Source: Cyanobacteria bacterium CYA
Lineage (GTDB): Bacteria; Planctomycetota; Phycisphaerae; Phycisphaerales; UBA1924
Reading direction: 5' to 3'
DNA: 64,000 nucleotides
NCBI GenBank assembly: GCA_008363215.1
Contig: RHKP01000003.1
Location: 62,001-126,000, forward strand
Shown here one piece after another: positions 55,933 to 64,000 of the stretch; position 1 is the first letter of the stretch, and each line of letters opens with the position of its first letter. The position numbers and the translations under genes are program-made. The notes beneath the pieces are model-generated. The model ran no database searches. It was not told the DNA's origin and saw only the letters and a list, made by a program, of their open reading frames with translations.

Positions 55933-57645
55933 ATGACTGCTACCTATTCGACTCGCCTCGACCAGAAGTCTGCCGAACAGGGCCCGACGGGCATGCCGCT
56001 CATTCGCGACCGCCTGCGCAACAAGGGTGCCGGGTTCACGATGGAGGAGCGCGACCGCCTGCATCTGCGCGGGCTGCTTCCGCCCACGCCGCTGCGACTT
56101 GAGGAGCAGGTGGCGCTGGAGCTCGAGCACCTCAACGCCAAGCGCGATGACCTGGAGAAGTTCATCGGGCTTGAAGCCCTGCGTGATCGCAACCTCACGC
56201 TGTTCTATCGCCTGCTGATCGATCACGTCACCGAGCTCATGCCCATCGTCTACACCCCCACCGTCGGGCAGGCCTGCCAGCGTTACAGCCACATCATGCG
56301 CCAGCCTCACGGGCTGTGGATCACCCCCGACGACATCGACGTCATTCCGGCCATTCTGCGCAATGCGCCCAATCCGCAGGTGCGCCTGATCGTCGTGACC
56401 GACAACGAGCGCATCCTCGGCCTGGGCGACCAGGGCGCGGGCGGCATGGGCATCCCGGTCGGCAAGCTCTCACTGTACACAGCCGGCGCCGGCATCCATC
56501 CGTCGCTGTGCCTGCCGATCAGCCTCGATGTCGGCACCGACAACACCGAACTGCTCGGCGACCCCTTCTACACCGGGTGGCGTCACCGCCGTCTGCGCGG
56601 CGAGCCCTACGACCGGTTCATCGAGGCGTTTGTCGAGGCCGTCACCGAGGTCTTCCCCCGCGTCGTGCTCCAATGGGAAGACTTCCACAAGGGCAACGCC
56701 TTCCGCCTGCTGGACCGGTACCGCCTGCGCATCACGAGTTTCAATGACGATATCCAGGGCACGGCCGGCGTGGCGCTGGGCGGCATCATGGCGGGCATGC
56801 AACTGCTGGGTCAGAAACTCACCGATCAGCGGATCGTCTTCTACGGGGCCGGCGCGGCGGGCGTGGGCATCGGGCGGCTCATCCGCACCGCCATGCACGA
56901 GATGGGAGCCGACGCGCCGACCATCAAACGCAACCTCGTCTTCCTGGATACCCGCGGGCTGATCCGCGCGGACAAGCCGATCTCCGACCCGCACAAGCGC
57001 GAGTTCGCGATGGACGCGGACACCATGAAGTTCTACGGCTTCACGGACGACTCGCCGGGCGACCTGTTCGACGTGGTCTCCCGCGTGCATCCGACGGTAC
57101 TTCTCGGCTCGACCGCTACGGCCGGCGTGTTCACCGAGAACGTCGTGCGCGAAATGGCTAAGCATGTCAAGCGTCCGATCATTCTTCCCTTCTCCAACCC
57201 GACCTCAAAGTGCGAGTGCTCGCCGGCCGAGGCGATCCAGTGGACCGACGGGCGGGCGCTGGTCGCCACGGGCAGCCCGTTCGCGCCGGTGCAGTACAAA
57301 GGGAAGATCCACAAGATCGGGCAGGGGAACAACGTCTTCATCTTCCCGGGCGTGGGCCTGGGCGTGATCCTCTCCGAGGCTCATCAGGTCACGGACTCGA
57401 TGTTCATGGTGGCCGCCAGGACGCTGGCCTCGTGCATCACCAAGGAGAATCTCGAAGCCGGGCAGTTGTACCCGAACCAGAATCGGCTGCGTGAAGTGTC
57501 ACACGCCATCGCGTGCGAAGTGATGAAGGAAGCCCGCCGACTCAACCTGGGCAAGCAGATGAGCGACGAGCAGATCCAGGAAACGGTGAGCCGGGCGATG
57601 TGGAACCCCAGTTACGAGACGCAGGAGGTGTCCGGAATCGCCTGA
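55933..57645 (+). CDS. maeA: NAD-dependent malic enzyme
   Basis: A 570-residue malic enzyme of the large (MaeA/eukaryote-like) form. Motifs: the substrate tyrosine in [28 protein letters not shown], the metal-binding [18 protein letters not shown], the nucleotide loop [14 protein letters not shown] and [18 protein letters not shown]. It converts malate to pyruvate and CO2. The ATG at 55933 is six bases after AGGGGTG; the frame is open 66 codons further but that part is not malic enzyme-like. Confidence 0.95.
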   Translation: MTATYSTRLDQKSAEQGPTGMPLIRDRLRNKGAGFTMEERDRLHLRGLLPPTPLRLEEQVALELEHLNAKRDDLEKFIGLEALRDRNLTLFYRLLIDHVTELMPIVYTPTVGQACQRYSHIMRQPHGLWITPDDIDVIPAILRNAPNPQVRLIVVTDNERILGLGDQGAGGMGIPVGKLSLYTAGAGIHPSLCLPISLDVGTDNTELLGDPFYTGWRHRRLRGEPYDRFIEAFVEAVTEVFPRVVLQWEDFHKGNAFRLLDRYRLRITSFNDDIQGTAGVALGGIMAGMQLLGQKLTDQRIVFYGAGAAGVGIGRLIRTAMHEMGADAPTIKRNLVFLDTRGLIRADKPISDPHKREFAMDADTMKFYGFTDDSPGDLFDVVSRVHPTVLLGSTATAGVFTENVVREMAKHVKRPIILPFSNPTSKCECSPAEAIQWTDGRALVATGSPFAPVQYKGKIHKIGQGNNVFIFPGVGLGVILSEAHQVTDSMFMVAARTLASCITKENLEAGQLYPNQNRLREVSHAIACEVMKEARRLNLGKQMSDEQIQETVSRAMWNPSYETQEVSGIA

Positions 57646-57682
57646 TAACTCTGCGACGGACCGCCCGATCACGGTTTTCCCG

Positions 57683-57711
57683 TTGCATAGGGCAGTCACC
57701 TGTGCCACAAT
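57683..57711 (+). promoter_or_regulatory. Weak promoter candidate before the LamG-dockerin gene
   Basis: TTGCAT (57683-57688), 17 bases, CACAAT (57706-57711). Downstream, TCGATGCCC (57723-57731) pairs with GGGCATCGA (57748-57756) in the would-be leader. Confidence 0.3.
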
Positions 57712-57787
57712 GCCGGATGCCTTCGATGCCCTCTGCTGCGTGGGGTGGGGCATCGAGGGCTGCGGCGTGGCCGCGAGGAGACCTGCC

Positions 57788-58666
57788 ATGCGTTCGTGTT
57801 TCCCCCTGATGCTCGTGTGCTGCGCCGGGCTCGCCCACGCGGACCTGATCGCCCATTGGCGCTTCGACGAGACGCCCGGCTCGCTGCTGGCGATGGACAG
57901 CGCCGGCTCGTATTACGGAACCGTGCAGGGGCAGGCGGCCTTTGTGCCGGGCGCCGGCGTGGCGGGCGGGGCGATCAGCCTGCACCGTGCGACCAACGAC
58001 CTGGTGAACATGGGCAATATCCTGGACCTGACCAACACGAGTTTCACGATCAGCCTGTGGATGAAAACCACCGACCCCGGCGCTTCCTACCCGCTCGCCA
58101 AACACCGCTCGGGTGTTGTGGCCGGATGGATCATCGCGATCGGCCAGACCGGCAACGTGTATGGACAGCCCGACAAGCCGTGGTTCTACAACGGCAACTA
58201 CCCCGGCCAGGAAGTCAACGCCCAGACCGTTGTCAACGACGGCGAGTGGCATCACGTGTGCGTGGTGTTCGTCGTTGGCGTCGAGAAGCGCATCTATGTG
58301 GACGGCGCACCCGCGGAAGGGACGAACATCGCCAACGGGTTCTCGCCGATCGATGCGTCCCTGCTGGTCGGCGGGATCGACATCGGCGGTAATCCGACGG
58401 GTTTATTCGAGGGCATGGTCGACGACGTTCAGATCTACGATCGACCGTTCTCCGACTCCGACGTCGACTTCCTGTATCAGAACCCGGGCCAGAGTGCGTG
58501 CGGGGCTGACTTCAACCGCGATGACATACTGAACTTCTTTGACGTGCAGGCATTCCTGCAGGTATTCTCGGGGCATGAGTCGCGTGCTGACATGAACCAG
58601 GACGGACTGTTCGATTTCTTTGACGCGCAGGCGTTTCTCGCGGCTTTCTCGGCCGGGTGCGCGTAG
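57788..58666 (+). CDS. Secreted LamG-domain protein with GC-type dockerin
   Basis: A 292-residue protein: signal peptide (CFPLMLVCCAGLAHA), a LamG/concanavalin-like domain (LIAHWRFDETPGS, FTISLWMKTTDPG, DGEWHHVCVVF, VDDVQIYDRPFSDSDV), then a GC-type dockerin with two repeats (NFFDVQAFLQVF and DFFDAQAFLAAF) and the end SAGCA. LamG modules usually bind glycans or calcium. The ATG at 57788 has AGGAGA seven bases upstream. Confidence 0.88.
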   Translation: MRSCFPLMLVCCAGLAHADLIAHWRFDETPGSLLAMDSAGSYYGTVQGQAAFVPGAGVAGGAISLHRATNDLVNMGNILDLTNTSFTISLWMKTTDPGASYPLAKHRSGVVAGWIIAIGQTGNVYGQPDKPWFYNGNYPGQEVNAQTVVNDGEWHHVCVVFVVGVEKRIYVDGAPAEGTNIANGFSPIDASLLVGGIDIGGNPTGLFEGMVDDVQIYDRPFSDSDVDFLYQNPGQSACGADFNRDDILNFFDVQAFLQVFSGHESRADMNQDGLFDFFDAQAFLAAFSAGCA

Positions 58667-58725
58667 TGTGCTGACCCAGAGTTCGACGCCCAGGAAGCAA
58701 CCTCATCTTCAGGGTTGCGGCGTTC

Positions 58726-58742
58726 ACCGGCTGGAAGCCGGT
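58726..58742. repeat. Dispersed palindromic 17-mer
   Basis: ACCGGCT-GGA-AGCCGGT folds into a 7-bp hairpin and is followed by CCCAC. Its reverse complement matches 4773-4789 at 16 of 17 bases. It lies 60 bp after the LamG-dockerin stop and 24 bp before the convergent hydrolase stop. Confidence 0.6.
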
Positions 58743-58765
58743 CCCACGGGCGCGCTCGACGGCGA

Positions 58766-59776
58766 TCAACCCTCCGCCGGTTCGAGTCGCCACCAGCCCT
58801 TGCCGTCTTCCCGCACGCGGCAGCGCGGTTCTCCGGGCTCGTGATCGAGCACCAGCAGCCAGTCGTTCTCGGCCGCGGCCTGCAGGAACCATCGCTTGGT
58901 CATCATGCTCGTGTACGCCTCGACGTCGTAGGCGAGGCTGTACGCGGCGCCTACGTGCCAGGCCGTGGGCAGCACGTCGGGGGTGAAGACGACAGTGCGG
59001 CCCGTCGTGTCGACAAAGCGGACTGCCTGCTGGCCCCAGGTGTGCCCGGGGGCGAGGAACACATCGATGCCCGGGAGCACGTTGCTGGCGCGTTCGTCGA
59101 CACCGGTCGCGGGCAGTTCGTCGCGCCTGGGCTTGCGGTCGAGGGGGAAAGGCCGGCGTGAATCGACCAGCACGAGGCGCGGGCGTCCGTCGGGAAGTGC
59201 CAGACGTTCATCCTCGAAGGGCAGGATGTGGTCGCGGTAATAGGTGCGGGTCATGACCGAGTCGTTGTGCCGGGCGTCGACCCACTCACGGCGCTGCACG
59301 ATGAGTTGGGCGCGGGGAAAGGTGAACTTGACGCGGGGATCGTCGCCTGAGGCGGCGCCGGGCTTGCTGGCCACCCAGTCGGGTTCCTCGCCTGCGCGGA
59401 CGCGGCGGGTGAGCCCGCCAGCATGATCAAAGTGCAGATGTGAGCAGATCACCTGGTCGACGGTGTTGGGCGCGATTCCGGATTCAAGCAGGGCGGTTTC
59501 GACAGTGCGTCCGTCGAGCCCGAAGATGTCGGCCATCTTCGCATCGAGTTTGTCTCCGGTGCCGGTCTCGATGATCACGCGGCGCGGGCGGCCGAGCGAG
59601 GGGTCATCGGTCTCGGATTCCAGAAACAGGCAGTTGTGGTGGAGTTGGACCCGGTTCCTCTCGTCGGGAGTGATCTGTCGCGTCCAGACGACCCGGGGAA
59701 TGAGCCCGAACATGCCGCCCCCGTCGAGGAGCAGCCGCCCGGCACGCAGCAACTTCCAGTGGTACTTCATCGTCAT
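58766..59776 (-). CDS. MBL-fold metallohydrolase
   Basis: A 336-residue metallo-beta-lactamase-fold enzyme with H113-L-H115-F-D117-H118 (SHLHFDHAGG), later APGHTWGQQAVRF and the C-terminal His. The spread of motifs fits the lactonase/glyoxalase-like group; the substrate is unknown. No signal peptide. Start ATG at 59776, with a second ATG two codons later. Confidence 0.88.
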   Translation of the reverse strand: MTMKYHWKLLRAGRLLLDGGGMFGLIPRVVWTRQITPDERNRVQLHHNCLFLESETDDPSLGRPRRVIIETGTGDKLDAKMADIFGLDGRTVETALLESGIAPNTVDQVICSHLHFDHAGGLTRRVRAGEEPDWVASKPGAASGDDPRVKFTFPRAQLIVQRREWVDARHNDSVMTRTYYRDHILPFEDERLALPDGRPRLVLVDSRRPFPLDRKPRRDELPATGVDERASNVLPGIDVFLAPGHTWGQQAVRFVDTTGRTVVFTPDVLPTAWHVGAAYSLAYDVEAYTSMMTKRWFLQAAAENDWLLVLDHEPGEPRCRVREDGKGWWRLEPAEG

Positions 59777-59810
59777 GCCGGCGGATGGTAGGGTCGCCCG
59801 GGATGGACGA

Positions 59811-61958
59811 TCACGGACAACCGGCGGCGAAGGCGCCAAGGAACAACTGCACGTCGTAGAAGTCGAGGACGCCGTCGGAGAGAAGGTCGGCCGACGGATC
59901 GTGATTGGCAAAGGCGGTCAGGAAACCCTGGAGGTCGAAGAAGTCGACGGCGCCGTTGTTGTTGAAATCGGCGATGCACAGCGAGCCGGTTTCGTGGAAG
60001 AGCAGGCCCGACGCGGAGATGGTCGGGGTGCTGGGGCGCATGGCGTGCCGGAGGATAAGCCCGGCCGGGCCGGTGGCTTCAAAGTACTCAACGCGGATCT
60101 CATGCATGCCCGGCTGAAGCCCGACGACACCCGAGGCCGATCGCATCGGGTGCAGCCCGTCGTTGTCGACAACGAGTTGTTCGCCGATGTAGAGTCGGCT
60201 GCCCTCATCCGACTCGGTTTCGAAGGTGTAGAGACCCGGGAAGTCGACGCTGATGTATCCCCGGTAGGCGGCCGCGAGCAGGTTGGCCCGCCCGCTCGTG
60301 GCGAAGGCGGTCGTGGTGCTCGGGTAGTTGATCTGGGGAACGACATCGGCCAGGTACGGCGTGAAGAAATCGAAGTCGGGAACCGCGACCATCGAGGGCA
60401 CCTGATAATAATCGACGCGCAGTCCGGGCTCGGGGTGCACGGGCTGGGCGGGAGCGAGCAGGGTATGAACGCCGACATCGACGCCGGCGACCTGCCCGAT
60501 GTGATTGGTGTAGGTGAAGGTGTCGGTGCCGCTGAAGCCGGGCGGAGGGGTGTAGACGATCTTCTGTGCGGGAGCCGCACCGGTGATGACGGCCGTGCCG
60601 CCAGCGGCGGTGGGCGACTGGACAGAGGCAAGGGTGGGCACGCCGCAACTGGCGTCGGTGTCGTTGCGGAGAACGTCAATGGCAATGGGTGAGTTGAGGA
60701 TGGTTTCCTCGCGGTCGTCGAGGGCGGCAAAGCCGGAATCGAGGAAGGTGAAACAGCCGGCGTTGGCGACCGTCGCCTCGATGACATCCTGCACGCGGGG
60801 GTGGAAGGCCAGGACGATGTTGGCCATGCCGCCGGCGCACCCGTGGCAGTAACTCATGATGGTGCCGCCCCAGGCCGCCGAGCAGTCTCCCAGCCCGCAT
60901 CCGTCGATGACGGGGTCGTAGGAGTCATGGGTGTGACCGGTGCCGAAGTTGTGTCCAAGTTCGTGGGCGACGACGAAGGGATCCCAGTTGCCGGCGCGAT
61001 GGTCGGTGGGCGGAAGAGGGAACGAGCCTGCCAGACTGGTGGAGACGGCGTAGCCCCATTCGGTCGAGCAGAGCACTCCGACCCATGCGACGCCTCCACC
61101 GAGCGGGCGCCCGGAAAGCCCGTGGGTGACGACGCGGGAGATGCCCTGCATGTTGTTGCGCCAGTGGGAACGCAACTTGTTGAGGAACTCGCCCATTTCC
61201 GGCTCGTTGCCATAGGGGTCGACATCGGTTCCCCAGACGCGCAGGTAACCGACCGTCTGCGAGACGTTGACGTCGCGCTCGTAGATGGTGGAGACGGCGC
61301 CCAAGAGCGTCAGGGCGTAATCGGCCGAAGCGGCGGTGTTGCCTCCGAAGAGGTTGGCGGTGAACTCGTAGTCGGTGTCGACGGCGATGACGGCCGATTC
61401 GCAACCGGTGCTGCGCGCGTCTTGCCGCGTGGAGGGCCGGATCTGTGCGGCGGGCGGATTGAGATCAGGGTTGTCGGGCGTCCAGCCGCAGAAGGGAGCC
61501 ATCGGCTCGGTCAGATCAAGCGTGTCGGTGACGCGGATTCGAGGCTGCGCACCGAGGATACCGGCATACGGGCCGGTACTGATCCAGTGCAGGCTGTTGG
61601 CACGCGAAATGAAACCGTTGACGCCCCACTGACCGACGGCGATGAACACCGTGGAATCCGGGTCTTCCCCGACAACTGTGCCCTTGAGCAGGACGAGATC
61701 GCCGGGGGGAAGCGGGCGATCGCCTGCGAGTGTGCCCTCGACGATCCGGGCGTCGGGCGAGAGGATGGAGAAGCGCTGGAGGTCGAGCGTCACCTGCCCG
61801 GCGCGCCCGAGGGGGAAGTCTTGAAGCACCGTGTGCTCGCCGAGAGCGAGGTCACGCAGCGCGGCGTGATCGAGCATTTGCGCGGGGTCTGCCGCAAAAC
61901 TCGGGTGCGAGAGGACCGCGAGGGCACAAACACCGGCCAGACGAGTCAGGCTGCACAT
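59811..61958 (-). CDS. Secreted reprolysin-like (M12B type) metalloprotease with PA14-like and GC-type dockerin domains
   Basis: A 715-residue protein: signal peptide (ALAVLSHPSFA), a prodomain-like region, then a metzincin catalytic domain with H332-E333-L-G-H336-N-F-G-T-G-H342 and the Met-turn TIMSYCHGC. An Ig-like segment (NSPIAIDVLRNDTDA) and a PA14-like domain (GLRVDYYQVP, FETESDEGSRLYIGEQLVV) follow. The end is a GC-type dockerin (DFFDLQGFLTAF, DFYDVQLFLGAF, AGCP). GGGGAGG lies about ten bases before the ATG. Confidence 0.92.
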   Translation of the reverse strand: MCSLTRLAGVCALAVLSHPSFAADPAQMLDHAALRDLALGEHTVLQDFPLGRAGQVTLDLQRFSILSPDARIVEGTLAGDRPLPPGDLVLLKGTVVGEDPDSTVFIAVGQWGVNGFISRANSLHWISTGPYAGILGAQPRIRVTDTLDLTEPMAPFCGWTPDNPDLNPPAAQIRPSTRQDARSTGCESAVIAVDTDYEFTANLFGGNTAASADYALTLLGAVSTIYERDVNVSQTVGYLRVWGTDVDPYGNEPEMGEFLNKLRSHWRNNMQGISRVVTHGLSGRPLGGGVAWVGVLCSTEWGYAVSTSLAGSFPLPPTDHRAGNWDPFVVAHELGHNFGTGHTHDSYDPVIDGCGLGDCSAAWGGTIMSYCHGCAGGMANIVLAFHPRVQDVIEATVANAGCFTFLDSGFAALDDREETILNSPIAIDVLRNDTDASCGVPTLASVQSPTAAGGTAVITGAAPAQKIVYTPPPGFSGTDTFTYTNHIGQVAGVDVGVHTLLAPAQPVHPEPGLRVDYYQVPSMVAVPDFDFFTPYLADVVPQINYPSTTTAFATSGRANLLAAAYRGYISVDFPGLYTFETESDEGSRLYIGEQLVVDNDGLHPMRSASGVVGLQPGMHEIRVEYFEATGPAGLILRHAMRPSTPTISASGLLFHETGSLCIADFNNNGAVDFFDLQGFLTAFANHDPSADLLSDGVLDFYDVQLFLGAFAAGCP

Positions 61959-62138
61959 GCGTCAGATTCCTCCCCTTCAAGGTGGGCGTAGGCGCCCGCG
62001 ATCAGGGTACAGCAAACCGAGCGGGAAGCCAAGCCCGGAGATCAGAAAGGATGGGTCCGGAAAGGCGCCGGAGGCCGGCGAGCGTCCGATCAATGGTACC
62101 ATCCCGGCTCGGCGCGCCGGCCTCCTGAGGCAGTGCAT

Positions 62139-63470
62139 ATGCCCGTTGATCGCACGCACACATTGGAAACACCGAGGAGCAGGCTCTCGCCCACGGTCAA
62201 ACTCCTTGGGTGGGTTTCGTTCTTCTCCGACGTGTCGTCCGAGATGGCGTATCCGCTGCTGCCGCTGTTCGTGACAGGGGTCCTCGGAGCCGGCGGTGCG
62301 GAACTCGGAGTGATCGAGGGGCTCAACGCCGTGATGGTCGCGCTGCTGACCGGTTGGGCGGGGCGCCACAGTGATGCCAAACGCGGAGGCAGACCGCGGC
62401 GAGTGCGATTCGTGCGATGGGGCTATGCGCTGCCGGTGGTCGGCAAGGCGATTGTCGCGGGCGCCATCTCGTGGCCGATGGTGCTGGTCGGAAGGTCGAT
62501 CGACCGCGTCGGGAAGGGGCTGCGAGGAGCGCCTCGAGACGCGCTGATCGCGGACGCCACAAGGCCGCAAGATCGGGGACGAGCATTCGGCTTCCACCGG
62601 GCGATGGACACCGGGGGAGCGTTTGTCGGAGTCGTGGCGGCCGCCGGCATTCTCTGGTGGATGGGCGCGAGCCAGGGCGAGTCGATGAGCACCGGCATCC
62701 GCGCGATTCTGATTCTCTCGGCCGGTGTGGGGGCTGCGTCGGTCGTATGCACTCTTTTCCTCCGCGAGACAGCACAGGCGAACTCGGCAGAAGGCCACGG
62801 GAGTGCTCGCAGCGACGATACGCCGCCTGACCGTTCGGATATCCAAGAGGTTGCGGCCGAGGCGGATGCCGAAGGCGGGCTTGGAAGACGGTACTGGTGG
62901 ACGCTGACACCCCTGCTGCTGTTCGCGATGGCCAACAGCAGCGACGCATTCATCCTGCTTTTGGCAGCAGACCTGGGCTTGACGCCGCTTTCCCTGGTGC
63001 TGGCGTATGCCCTGTACAACCTGTCGTACACGCTGGCGTCGTACCCCGCGGGAGTATTGAGCGACCGGATCGGCAAGTGGCGCATGATCGCGGGCGGCTG
63101 GCTGCTCTACGCGGCGGCATACGCGGGGTTCGCCCAGGCGGGAGGTTCGGCGATCTGGGGGCTGATGGCGCTGTATGGGGTCTACGCGGCCATGACCGAG
63201 GGTGTCGGCAAGGCTCTGGTGTCCAACGTGGCCCCGCCCGGAAGGCGCGGCACTGCGCTTGGAGTGCTATCCATGAGCATCGGATTGGTGATGCTGGCCG
63301 CCAGCGTCGTGGCGGGCGTGTTGTGGGACAGGGTGTCGCACGCAGCACCGTTCTGGTTCGGCGCGACGATAAGCGTGCTGGCGGTCGCGACGATACCACT
63401 GGCGCACCGCGCCGCGGGCCGGGCACGAGCCCCAGGGCACTCCGCACACACGGGCGTGCCGGTGCGTTAG
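62139..63470 (+). CDS. Major facilitator superfamily transporter
   Basis: A 443-residue, 12-helix MFS protein. The first half has FFSDVSSEMAYPLLPLF and the loop SIDRVGKGLRGAPRDALIAD, and the second half VGKALVSNVAPPGRRGTALG. The pattern is close to MFS proteins annotated as fosmidomycin- or drug-type exporters, but the substrate is unknown. The central cytoplasmic loop is rich in Asp and Glu. The ATG at 62139 follows TGAGG by eight bases; a GTG two codons earlier is possible. Its TAG is interlocked with the convergent stop at 63467. Confidence 0.9.
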   Translation: MPVDRTHTLETPRSRLSPTVKLLGWVSFFSDVSSEMAYPLLPLFVTGVLGAGGAELGVIEGLNAVMVALLTGWAGRHSDAKRGGRPRRVRFVRWGYALPVVGKAIVAGAISWPMVLVGRSIDRVGKGLRGAPRDALIADATRPQDRGRAFGFHRAMDTGGAFVGVVAAAGILWWMGASQGESMSTGIRAILILSAGVGAASVVCTLFLRETAQANSAEGHGSARSDDTPPDRSDIQEVAAEADAEGGLGRRYWWTLTPLLLFAMANSSDAFILLLAADLGLTPLSLVLAYALYNLSYTLASYPAGVLSDRIGKWRMIAGGWLLYAAAYAGFAQAGGSAIWGLMALYGVYAAMTEGVGKALVSNVAPPGRRGTALGVLSMSIGLVMLAASVVAGVLWDRVSHAAPFWFGATISVLAVATIPLAHRAAGRARAPGHSAHTGVPVR

Positions 63471-64000
63471 GCGCCGGCGTCCTGGTGGAGTTGTTCGATC
63501 AGAGCCCGGTAGGCAGGAGAAGGTTGCATGGCGCGCCGAGCCATCATCGCTTCCATGGTTTCCATGAATCGAGGCAGTCGGAACAGACGCGAGCCCGCGT
63601 CGGTCACCCAGGCGAAGCGTCCGACGCAATCGGAAAGAGCGCGCGAAGCGGCCCACATGGCGCCGGTGTGGACGATCGAGCCTCCCATGAGTCGCGTGGA
63701 GATGGCGGTCTTGACGTGATCGGCCAGAACGGATCCGAAGAATTGCAGGCCGGTGCGTTCGCGGCTGAGTCCGGCGTCGGCGACGGAGGAGATTTCGGTG
63801 TAGGTGTTGAGCAGGTTGCTCGTGATGGTGCCGGCGCCCAGATTGACCCACGCGCCGACCCACGAATCGCCCAGAAAGCCCTCGTGAGCCTTGTTGGACC
63901 AGCCCTGGAAAACGGCGCCGGTAACCTCGCCCCCGACCTTGCAGACCGGTCCGACGGCGGTGTTGGAGCGGATGACGCCGTGCTCGGTGACCACGCTGGA
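63467..64000 (-). CDS. Left-handed beta-helix sugar nucleotidyltransferase-like protein (5' end outside window)
   Basis: At least 177 residues; the frame is open to the window edge. The N-terminal visible part has hexapeptide-type repeats (GVIRSNTAVGPVCKVGGEV and WVGAWVNLGAGTITSNLLN), as in the C-terminal acyltransferase domain of GlmU-like putative sugar nucleotidyltransferases. The end is helical (FMETMEAMMARRAM). The nucleotidyltransferase domain, if present, is upstream and not visible, so the specific function is open. Confidence 0.75.
   Translation of the reverse strand, partial: SSVVTEHGVIRSNTAVGPVCKVGGEVTGAVFQGWSNKAHEGFLGDSWVGAWVNLGAGTITSNLLNTYTEISSVADAGLSRERTGLQFFGSVLADHVKTAISTRLMGGSIVHTGAMWAASRALSDCVGRFAWVTDAGSRLFRLPRFMETMEAMMARRAMQPSPAYRALIEQLHQDAGA

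Noticed and set aside
57788..58666. Lipoprotein assignment from the Cys pair in the signal peptide of the LamG protein
   Set aside because: The CC lies inside the hydrophobic core and no lipobox (L-x-x-C at the end) is present; the signal ends in A-H-A.

Overview
The window is high-GC DNA from a planctomycete, most likely of the Phycisphaerae/Phycisphaerales type. The evidence is combined: four proteins ending in a GC-type dockerin module (two acidic, DFFDVQ-like repeats and an invariant C-terminal A-G-C-x), two proteins ending in a PEP-CTERM-like tail (VPAPG or VPAAG, hydrophobic stretch, RRRR), a prepilin-like protein with the H-x9-DG motif, and E. coli-like housekeeping enzymes with planctomycete gene order. 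No rRNA, tRNA, CRISPR array or prophage was recognised. The genus cannot be fixed from the sequence alone.

Layout. 1-4.8 kb: secreted/surface proteins (partial dockerin protein, prepilin-like protein, large dockerin protein with a metalloprotease signature) with two 83-bp palindromic repeats. 4.8-6.9 kb (minus): rrf2-yceI-membrane protein. 7.1-15.6 kb (plus): a complete cbb3 oxidase operon, ccoNO(fused)-ccoQ-ccoP-ccoG-ccoH-TauE/SafE-ccoI-ccoS. 15.7-19.5 kb (minus): hrpA helicase. 19.6-20.8 kb (plus): a promoter, a long structured leader that looks like an attenuator, and a degenerate aspartokinase-like gene closed by a strong terminator. 20.9-21.4 kb: decayed IS630-type transposase. 21.6-27.8 kb (minus): SUF iron-sulfur operon sufB-[four-helix-bundle gene]-sufC-sufD-sufS-sufE-sufT. 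28-30.1 kb (minus): thpR and a PLP decarboxylase. 30.1-30.6 kb: minisatellite and G-rich repeats. 30.6-34.3 kb (plus): mutS and a thioredoxin-like gene. 34.6-35.2 kb: PEP-CTERM protein. 35.4-38.7 kb (minus): sugar ABC importer (binding protein and two permeases, no ATPase). 38.8-41.9 kb (minus): tyrosine phenol-lyase, DUF4230 protein, membrane protein. 42.2-45.6 kb (plus): fliD-fliS. 45.7-46.8 kb (minus): DNA polymerase III delta prime, divergent from alaS (46.9-49.8 kb). 49.9-54.8 kb (plus): F0 ATP synthase genes plus delta, then pgk. 54.9-64 kb: small membrane peptide, PEP-CTERM protein, NAD malic enzyme, LamG-dockerin protein, MBL hydrolase, M12B-type protease with dockerin, MFS transporter and a partial left-handed beta-helix protein.

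Taken together the genes describe a motile, respiring cell that assembles a copper-dependent high-affinity oxidase, makes Fe-S clusters by SUF, and exports a family of surface or secreted proteins sorted by two different C-terminal tags. The items most worth follow-up are the attenuator-like leader at 19.63-19.84 kb with its catalytically degenerate aspartokinase-like gene, the four-helix-bundle cassette inside the SUF operon, and the palindromic repeats at 1.6-1.8 kb.
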